Part shown: positions 1-5,242 of the stretch, piece by piece
How positions within the stretch are numbered: position 1 is the first letter of the stretch
Layout of the letters: every line of letters begins with the position of its first letter
Source: JAWOJF01 sp046481785
GTDB taxonomy: Bacteria; Bacteroidota; Ignavibacteria; Ignavibacteriales; Ignavibacteriaceae
Assembly (NCBI GenBank): GCA_046481785.1
Contig: JAWOJF010000111.1
Location: 1 to 5,242 of the forward strand
Reading direction: 5' to 3'
Length of the DNA stretch: 5,242 nucleotides
The notes under the pieces: model-generated
The model's input: only the letters and a program-made list of their open reading frames with translations
The model's database searches: none
What the model was told of the DNA's origin: nothing
Made by a program: the position numbers and the translations under genes

Positions 1-2388
1 AGCAACCTTCTGACCTAATATATTGTAGATTGTAAGACTTACATTAGACATTCTGCCTAAGTCAAATTCAATGTTTGTCATTGGGTTAAACGGATTAGGA
101 TAATTCTGTGAAAGCGCAAAACCTTCAGGTAATCCGGGACGTTCAAGTACACCGGTAACAAGGGTAAAGAAATCAACTTTGTCAACACCAATTCCGCCGC
201 CTGTTGCACGCAGCTCAATCTGGTTAGTACCGGCATTAAAGGCAAGGTTAGTAAAGTTCTGTGATTCCCATTCACCTTCGGTAGCTTCCAGAGTTACTGA
301 AGAAGCTAATGCAGAATTCAGATAAAGTTCAAAATTTTGATCTGCCTCAGCAGTATAAGTTACAGCAAGAGCATATGTACCGCCGGCAGCACTTTCAAAT
401 GACACTGATACGCTGCTGTTTGCATCGGGCATATTAACAAAGAACCAATCACTTGGTGGAGCAGGATCAGTATCATTAACCTGTTCGTACATCACATCGC
501 CATTCAGAACTGCCTCAATAGCAGAGAGGGTTGTTAGAACATTACCACCCTGAACTATATCAAGGTCACCAAAGTACATCCATCCCCATGATTTTACCAC
601 CTGGATTTCGTTAGAGCCCTGTTGAAGAGTAACTTCAACATCTGTAGTAAGCCATGATGTTGCGTCTCCTTCAAACATAACATCAGGGTCGCCGTCTGTA
701 TAAGGCTGACCATTTATATGAACTTTTTGCCCCTTGGGTGAACCAATTTCCATGTTATGATGGAATCTAAGGGTATAAGAACCGGCAGCAGGAGCGTCGT
801 ATGTCCATGTAATAGAGGGACCTTCCTGTAAACGTATTGCCACTGGATAATCATATCCAACAATTTCAGCTCCGCCGGCAAGTGTACCGCTTTCAACTTC
901 AATTGATCCGGCAGGTTCAATAACAGGTGCACTTACAATTGCTTCAATTGCAGCAACGTACTGGGCTATATTAGATTCGAATGTTGCTTTTTGAGTTGGG
1001 AACCAGTTTAAATCTCCCAGGGGCAAACCATCTGTACTTGCAGTAAGTAAGCTGGCAGTAGTATAGCTGAAATTCTCAGGAACACCTCTTGGTGTATTTG
1101 CCGGCCAGCTTGGGCAGGTATGGCAGGTATCCCCTCCAATTACCGGATACTGCCAGAAATAAGTTGTTGATGGTGTTTCCCCGCCATAATATTGAGATGA
1201 ACGTACTTCTTCAATATATGCTATCATATTATTAATTATATCATCAGTAGGATAAGTAGGAAAATCAGGCCTTTCAGTTAACCATGTTGTATCCTGCACT
1301 GCAATTCCTTCAAACGGAGTAACATAATCTTCCTCTAAAACAGGTCCAATAAAATACTGTCTTCTTATAGAATCAGCATACCATGTCTCAAATCTTGGAT
1401 CAAGATAAGCGGCAGAATTTGAGAAAAGAATTGTACGTCCTTCATCAAGCCCGTACCTGGTAGGCAATGCTCCAAAGTGGAAAATTCCTGAAGTATAAGC
1501 TCTTGGATCACGGTTAGGGCTAAGTAGTTCGTCGGTATTATTAGCTTCACCATCCCAAAAAGCATTAACAATCAGGTTATTAGTAAAATAAGCAGTTTTT
1601 AACCATGGGCTTGTATTTATATTACGACCAATATTAACAAGTGTGTTGTGATTAAACCTGAGGTAATTAGCAACACCGCTTTCTAACTGAAATGCTGAGA
1701 AAGCAATATTGAAGAAGGTGTTATTTTCTATAATAACAGTATCCTGATCTGACCAAATTGTAAGCCCTCTGCCTGACCATAACTGAGTTGGCGGAGTTTC
1801 AATTAAATTACGATAAATGTTATTTGTAATAAAAATATCGTTGTTTGAACCAGTCCATGCAATTATTGCAAAACTATTACGTTCAAAAATACAATTGTCA
1901 ATTTCAAAGCGTGAGTCACTTGCATCTATTTGAATAGGCTGATATAAAGCTCCCTGAGATCCGCCATCATCAGCACCAATAAAATAGATATTTCTAAAAG
2001 TAATAGAACCATTACCGGTAATCATTCTTCCGTTTAATGTACCGTCTTCCCTGGCAACCTGTTGAAAAACTGCCGGGTGGCCATTAGGATCATTTGGATC
2101 AGGATCTTCACCCACAACTCTCAGATGCCATCCAACATTCTCAATGGTTTCATCATTCCAATAATAGCCGCCCTTACGCAGTTTGTAAACACGGTTAAGA
2201 TTAGCTCTTGAACCATCAGCAAGGGTATCGGCAAGTATAGCTGAACGAAGAGCATTTGGAATAATATTGCCTTCGTTATCCTGCCATTCAACAATCATTT
2301 CATCGCCCTGGGCATATACTTCCTGCACAGGGTTAAAAACCACAGCGGCAAAAAGTATAAATAGAGTAAACATGTAATAAAGCCTCAT
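1..2388 (-). CDS. Secreted beta-helix protein with two CBM-like modules and T9SS sorting domain (C-terminus cut off)
   Basis: The frame is open for 796 codons from the ATG at 2388 to the window edge, with no stop, so the 3' end is missing. The start is supported by GGAGG seven bases upstream. A second in-frame ATG five codons on would cut into the signal peptide. Residues 1-26 form a signal peptide (MRLYYM, hydrophobic FTLFILFAAVVF, likely cleavage after VYA). About residues 120-277 carry recurring beta-helix rungs, for example FEIDNCIF, IFITNNIYRN, VIIENNTFF, LRFNHNTLVN and AYFTNNLIVN. Residues 422-425 are a CHTC pair. About 494-611 (SIEVESGTL to GDLDIV) resemble CBM6/CBM35 modules, and about 616-745 look like a second beta-sandwich of that kind. 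From about 755 the motif LSQNYPNPFNP opens a T9SS type A sorting domain, of which roughly half is present. Inferred role: a surface or secreted polysaccharide-binding protein, possibly a lyase or hydrolase. I cannot identify catalytic residues or a substrate. It follows the TonB-dependent receptor in a probable operon. Confidence 0.9.
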   Translation of the reverse strand, partial: MRLYYMFTLFILFAAVVFNPVQEVYAQGDEMIVEWQDNEGNIIPNALRSAILADTLADGSRANLNRVYKLRKGGYYWNDETIENVGWHLRVVGEDPDPNDPNGHPAVFQQVAREDGTLNGRMITGNGSITFRNIYFIGADDGGSQGALYQPIQIDASDSRFEIDNCIFERNSFAIIAWTGSNNDIFITNNIYRNLIETPPTQLWSGRGLTIWSDQDTVIIENNTFFNIAFSAFQLESGVANYLRFNHNTLVNIGRNINTSPWLKTAYFTNNLIVNAFWDGEANNTDELLSPNRDPRAYTSGIFHFGALPTRYGLDEGRTILFSNSAAYLDPRFETWYADSIRRQYFIGPVLEEDYVTPFEGIAVQDTTWLTERPDFPTYPTDDIINNMIAYIEEVRSSQYYGGETPSTTYFWQYPVIGGDTCHTCPSWPANTPRGVPENFSYTTASLLTASTDGLPLGDLNWFPTQKATFESNIAQYVAAIEAIVSAPVIEPAGSIEVESGTLAGGAEIVGYDYPVAIRLQEGPSITWTYDAPAAGSYTLRFHHNMEIGSPKGQKVHINGQPYTDGDPDVMFEGDATSWLTTDVEVTLQQGSNEIQVVKSWGWMYFGDLDIVQGGNVLTTLSAIEAVLNGDVMYEQVNDTDPAPPSDWFFVNMPDANSSVSVSFESAAGGTYALAVTYTAEADQNFELYLNSALASSVTLEATEGEWESQNFTNLAFNAGTNQIELRATGGGIGVDKVDFFTLVTGVLERPGLPEGFALSQNYPNPFNPMTNIEFDLGRMSNVSLTIYNILGQKVA

Positions 2389-2395
2389 AAGTAAT

Positions 2396-2400
2396 CCTCC
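2396..2400 (-). promoter_or_regulatory. Shine-Dalgarno site of the beta-helix gene
   Basis: On the minus strand GGAGG is followed by seven bases (ATTACTT) and the ATG at 2388. This strong match fixes the start of the beta-helix protein. It lies in the 38-base AT-rich gap after the receptor stop codon. The gap holds no hairpin with a T-run and no obvious promoter, which fits co-transcription with the upstream receptor gene. Confidence 0.85.
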
Positions 2401-2426
2401 AATTATTTATTAGTTGTTAGTGATTA

Positions 2427-4943
2427 TTATAGAATAAATCTTATTCCCAGATCCATTGTAAACCCATAATATTCAGTATAAGAGGCGTTGGTCTCCAGAT
2501 TGCCTCTATACTCTCTGTCTGTTCTTTTATTAAGATTTGTCAGGTTAGCATACACCTGTAAGCCCCAGTCAAGTTTTTGCTGTAGCGTTAAATCCCAGCG
2601 GTAGTAAGTACCGGTATATTTATCTAAAGCGGCATCTTTGTCTATCCATGCTGTTTTATCGCTTTGTAATAGATATGAAACACGGGCTGAGAAGCCTTTA
2701 AAGTCATAACCAAAAGTAACATTAAGAATATTACCCGGCTGGTAAGGCATCCTGCTTGTTCTAATTGTATCCGAAACTACATAGCTGGTTCTGGGCGGAG
2801 TTCCGGTTATTATGCGTCTTGTAGTATATACCTGCTTATCAATTTCTGAAAAGATTCTTGTATAATTTACATTTAGCACAATGCCCTGAAGAAATGAAGG
2901 CAAATACCAAAAATGAGTCTGCCATTCCAATTCAAACCCTTCGTAATATGCCGGGCGTTGGTTGTTAACATACGTATCCATCCAAGGATTATTAGCACGC
3001 CAGCTTTCGGGAATGTTTGAGCCTTCCGGCGATGGGATACCGCTTCTAAGCTGATAGCCAGTCTGGAAAATCAGGTTTTCAATTTTTTTATGGAAACCTG
3101 AAACAGTAAAAAATCCTATATGGTTTTGATATACCTGGATTGAAGCATCATAGTTTTCAGACCTGGCAGGTTTTAAGAAGGCGTTATTAGCACGTATATA
3201 ATTGCCATAAATATCTATTCTGCTTATTGGAGCATATTGTATATAGTCTGGTCTTGTAAGAGTTTCAGTTCTTGCCAAACGAACCTTCAGCCAATCGGCA
3301 GGGCTAACAATTAAGTGAACCATTGGCAGCCAGAACTCATTCTCTCTAATATTAGTCAGTTTCTCATAGTCCGGCGGCGGCTGGCTGCCTGAGGTGCTTG
3401 TTCCCCTAAACCTTTGTCCGTTATATTCGGAATAATCTTTTTCATAGCGGACACCGGGAATAAGAGTAATAAAATCCCAGGTCAACTCACTCATAAGATA
3501 AAATGCCTGGTAACGCTCAACACCATCATAATCATTTCCTAACGAGCCGGTACCAAAAGTTAACCAGTTATCAGGATATTCAGTCTTCGTATTTTTTAAT
3601 GCATCTGTAAACTGTCTTAATATTCTCTCATCAATCATAAATCCAAGGTCATATTCGCCCTCCAGAAAACGGGGACTTGGATCGGGCAGCAGAAACCGGG
3701 AAACAGGGAAAGAAGCATAACTCCTTGCAAGGGCTGAATCACTTTCCCAATTCCAGTCATTCGGGTAACGTGAGGACAAATATCTTAAAGCAGAGACGAT
3801 AACATTATTATAGTTTCCGCCGTATTGCAAACCATCCTGCCCCCATTGCTCCTCATCATTATCTCTTTCCAGCCAGCGGAATTTTCCACCCACTTTTAGA
3901 TATCCTTTGATTTCCGAACCGAGATTAAATGGAAGCTGTGTATTAAATTGTAAAGATGTTTCCCTTTCTTCGCGCATTGTGCTGAATATATAAGCGTTTT
4001 GCAAACCGGTTAATGAAGTATCAATATTTGCAGTTGCCGGAATTTCACGGGGATCCATTCCTGCATAAACATTTCCTGTGTTAAAGGGATTGCCGTTTTC
4101 CTGAATAAAATTCCATTGATAATTTTCGGGATTGTCAGTTAATGATGACGTTGCGGAAACTGTAAAGTCATACTTAATCCAGTTAAAATCCTGATCAATG
4201 CCAACTGAGCCTAAAAATACCGAAGTGGTACTGTCAATATTTTCCAGCATATACTGATGCCTGTTAGCTGATACATCCATTGTATTAACGCGGTTAATTG
4301 CTTCACCATTTACACGGTTAAAAAATGCATTACCTGTAAGTTTACCTGAAGGTATAAGATAATCGAGTAGAACACTTGCACCCGTCCTGTTCCGGGTAAC
4401 TGCTTCATCCCTCAGATGAATATTTTGAGGCTCTACATAAATATTAGGAGCAACACCTACCTGAGTATAGTTCCCGGTAAATTTATCTGCACTACGGTCA
4501 TACTCATCAAGATTAAGATTTACAATGGCTCCCAGATTATTATTAAAAAAACGATTACTAACACTAACTGTAAAAGCATAGTTGCCGTAATAATCCTGGA
4601 GTTGATTGTAACCGCCCTGGGCAGAAACAGCAAGCTGGAGCCCGGCAGGAGCTTCTCTTAATCTAAGGTCAACAGTACCGCCAAATGCATCAGCATCCAT
4701 ATCAGGTGTATTTGCCTTCTTCAATGTAATACCGTCCAGCATATTTGAAGAAATAAGAGAAAGGTCAACACTTCTGTCTTCAGCACCGGTAGCGGGTATA
4801 CGCACTCCGTTTACTGTTACAGCATTATACTTTGGCTGTAAACCCCTTATGGATATTTTATTAGCTTCACCGCCTGAGCGTTCTATAGAAACACCGGGTA
4901 ATCTTCCATGAAAGATCTGAACTGCGTTATCGGATACGAGGTG
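2427..4943 (-). CDS. TonB-dependent outer-membrane receptor, N-terminus missing
   Basis: This is an energy-coupled outer-membrane transporter in which TonB/ExbBD power opens a plug inside a 22-strand barrel. The frame is open from 4943 to TAA at 2427 (838 codons); a TAA at 4944-4946 closes it upstream. Plug motifs are visible: GRLPGVSIERSGGEANKISI, then IRGLQPKYNAVTVNGVRIP, then DMDADAFGGTVDLRLREAP near 4647-4703. The barrel shows the signatures of the large-receptor class found in Xanthomonas/Caulobacter and Ignavibacteria-like genomes: PGVRYEKDYS (~3430-3460), RLARTETLTRPDYIQYAP (~3230-3280), ARSENYDASIQVYQ and FHKKIENLIF (~3066-3098). It ends in an amphipathic strand, GFTMDLGIRFIL. A GTG at 4805 opens a shorter frame, but it falls inside the conserved NGVRIP of the plug and is not a real start. 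The signal peptide, TonB box and any N-terminal carboxypeptidase-regulatory-like domain are absent because the gene is cut at the junction. The true right-hand end lies somewhere in 4902-4943. The substrate is unknown; a glycan is inferred only from the downstream neighbour. Confidence 0.9.
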   Translation of the reverse strand, partial: HLVSDNAVQIFHGRLPGVSIERSGGEANKISIRGLQPKYNAVTVNGVRIPATGAEDRSVDLSLISSNMLDGITLKKANTPDMDADAFGGTVDLRLREAPAGLQLAVSAQGGYNQLQDYYGNYAFTVSVSNRFFNNNLGAIVNLNLDEYDRSADKFTGNYTQVGVAPNIYVEPQNIHLRDEAVTRNRTGASVLLDYLIPSGKLTGNAFFNRVNGEAINRVNTMDVSANRHQYMLENIDSTTSVFLGSVGIDQDFNWIKYDFTVSATSSLTDNPENYQWNFIQENGNPFNTGNVYAGMDPREIPATANIDTSLTGLQNAYIFSTMREERETSLQFNTQLPFNLGSEIKGYLKVGGKFRWLERDNDEEQWGQDGLQYGGNYNNVIVSALRYLSSRYPNDWNWESDSALARSYASFPVSRFLLPDPSPRFLEGEYDLGFMIDERILRQFTDALKNTKTEYPDNWLTFGTGSLGNDYDGVERYQAFYLMSELTWDFITLIPGVRYEKDYSEYNGQRFRGTSTSGSQPPPDYEKLTNIRENEFWLPMVHLIVSPADWLKVRLARTETLTRPDYIQYAPISRIDIYGNYIRANNAFLKPARSENYDASIQVYQNHIGFFTVSGFHKKIENLIFQTGYQLRSGIPSPEGSNIPESWRANNPWMDTYVNNQRPAYYEGFELEWQTHFWYLPSFLQGIVLNVNYTRIFSEIDKQVYTTRRIITGTPPRTSYVVSDTIRTSRMPYQPGNILNVTFGYDFKGFSARVSYLLQSDKTAWIDKDAALDKYTGTYYRWDLTLQQKLDWGLQVYANLTNLNKRTDREYRGNLETNASYTEYYGFTMDLGIRFIL
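4902..4943. other. Head-to-head junction of two 5'-truncated genes, likely chimeric breakpoint
   Basis: Both coding frames are open here, and they lie in exact codon-against-codon opposition. The minus-strand receptor frame is closed by TAA at 4944-4946, and the plus-strand glycoside hydrolase frame by TAA at 4899-4901. Recognisable receptor plug sequence reaches GRLPGV (to about 4907) and plausibly SDNAVQ (to about 4931). Recognisable GH5 sequence starts by VIGYEVLNEP at 4926. The join must therefore lie in these 42 bases, most likely within 4908-4931. Composition shifts from AT-leaning on the left to 48% GC at 4921-5040 and 65% at 5041-5242. There is no transposase, terminal repeat, tRNA or integrase to explain a natural insertion. 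Confidence 0.75.
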
Positions 4944-5242
4944 TTAAACGAGCCGCTAAGCGGCTTTATTGGCCTGAAAGACCTGACTCAGCCTTTGCTC
5001 CCGATTAAATTTGGTCCAATGGTTTCTCCAATCCAGTCGATGCTGCTCGGGGATGGCATCCCGCAGGAGATCGAGGTCTGGCGCCGCGGTCTCCTGCACT
5101 CCAGCCTGGTCGAGCGCCGCTTGATGAACCCGAAACGAATGCGCATCTGGCGCGAAGGCGAGCATGGCGTCTGGCGTGAGAACGGCGTCTGGGATCTGGA
5201 TGAAAAAGGGCGGGTGGACCTGCTGCGCCCGCACCACTTTGC
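4908..5242 (+). CDS. Glycoside hydrolase family 5 fragment (glucosylceramidase-like), both ends missing
   Basis: The plus-strand frame runs from a TAA at 4899-4901 to the right edge without a stop. The ATG at 4908 is the first Met but is probably not a true start: it lies in sequence that may belong to the receptor, and there is no ribosome binding site. Counting from it, residues 7-16 are VIGYEVLNEP. This is the clan GH-A strand-4 motif in which Asn14 precedes the acid/base Glu15. Downstream come SPIQSMLLGDGIPQEIEVW, then MRIWREGEHGVW and GVWDLDEKGRVDLLRPHHF. This pattern (IQS..LG.G.P, IW..HGVW, L.P..F) recalls the GH5 branch of glucosylceramidases and steryl-beta-glucosidases, usually assigned to GH5_12. 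The N-terminal barrel strands and the C-terminal nucleophile Glu are outside the window. GC-rich third positions differ from both other genes, pointing to a different source genome. Family GH5 is fairly sure; the subfamily and substrate are tentative. Confidence 0.72.
   Translation, partial: MKDLNCVIGYEVLNEPLSGFIGLKDLTQPLLPIKFGPMVSPIQSMLLGDGIPQEIEVWRRGLLHSSLVERRLMNPKRMRIWREGEHGVWRENGVWDLDEKGRVDLLRPHHF
4951..4965. repeat. Short perfect inverted repeat AGCCGC-TAA-GCGGCT
   Basis: Two six-base arms flank a three-base loop, followed on the plus strand by TTTATT. It resembles a weak intrinsic terminator, but it lies inside the codons for P-L-S-G just after the catalytic Glu of the GH5 frame. A regulatory role is therefore unlikely. 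It sits 8 to 50 bases from the inferred junction, where a foldback could have helped strand switching. That link is speculative. Confidence 0.5.

Noticed and set aside
1112..1131. CHTC as a possible c-type haem site
   Set aside because: The haem-binding motif is CxxCH. Here the second Cys is followed by Pro, so a disulfide or structural pair is more likely.
78..1571. Three short minus-strand open frames (78-275, 714-932, 1365-1571)
   Set aside because: They are out-of-frame shadows of the 796-codon beta-helix gene. Their Leu-rich translations have no domain features. I translated the long frame through all of them without finding a stop or frameshift.
4416..4661. Plus-strand open frame of 81 codons
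   Set aside because: It lies wholly antisense to the receptor barrel, has low-complexity Ile/Lys/Asn-rich content and no ribosome binding site.
4951..4971. Hairpin plus TTTATT as a Rho-independent terminator
   Set aside because: The stem is only six base pairs, the T-run is interrupted, and it lies inside conserved GH5 coding sequence right after the NEP motif.
4956..5237. Minus-strand open frame of 93 codons in the GC-rich end
   Set aside because: It is the antisense shadow of the GH5 frame. GC-rich coding readily leaves the opposite strand open, and its translation shows no recognisable motif while the plus frame has clear GH5 motifs.
1..5242. Mobile element, CRISPR array or RNA gene
   Set aside because: I found no transposase or integrase motifs, no terminal inverted repeats at the junction, no spaced direct repeats and no tRNA or rRNA signature on either strand.

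Overview
This is a three-gene window in which every gene is incomplete. Positions 1 to about 4,905 look like one piece of a Gram-negative genome of the Bacteroidota/Ignavibacteriota/Calditrichota type. The evidence is a C-terminal type IX secretion (T9SS) sorting domain with the motif LSQNYPNPFNP, a large TonB-dependent outer-membrane receptor, moderate AT-rich composition and a strong GGAGG ribosome binding site. The last 300 or so bases have a different character: 65% GC from 5041 to the end by my count, with GC-ending codons, and coding on the opposite strand.

Layout, right to left on the minus strand. A TonB-dependent receptor runs from about 4940 down to its TAA at 2427. It lacks its signal peptide and the front of its plug domain. 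After a 38-base gap with a clear ribosome binding site comes a secreted, multi-domain protein. It starts at 2388 and runs off the left edge after 796 codons. It has a signal peptide, a right-handed beta-helix domain, two carbohydrate-binding-like modules in tandem and the start of a T9SS sorting domain. The two genes look co-transcribed. I infer a small carbohydrate-handling unit, in which a secreted or surface beta-helix protein binds and perhaps cleaves a polysaccharide and the receptor imports a product. No SusD-like gene is visible, and neither the substrate nor any enzyme activity can be read from the sequence.

At 4902-4943 the receptor stops in mid-plug and a plus-strand frame begins. 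This frame encodes the middle of a glycoside hydrolase family 5 protein, with VIGYEVLNEP carrying the acid/base Glu. It most resembles the glucosylceramidase / steryl-glucosidase-like branch. Two genes that both lack their 5' parts are joined head to head across a composition change, close to the right-hand edge. This is most easily explained as a chimeric join (assembly or amplification artefact). A real rearrangement or transfer is possible but would have broken both genes.

I see no RNA genes, CRISPR array, insertion sequence, integrase or replication origin. The most important conclusion for a user is to treat the right-hand ~300 bases as not reliably linked to the rest.
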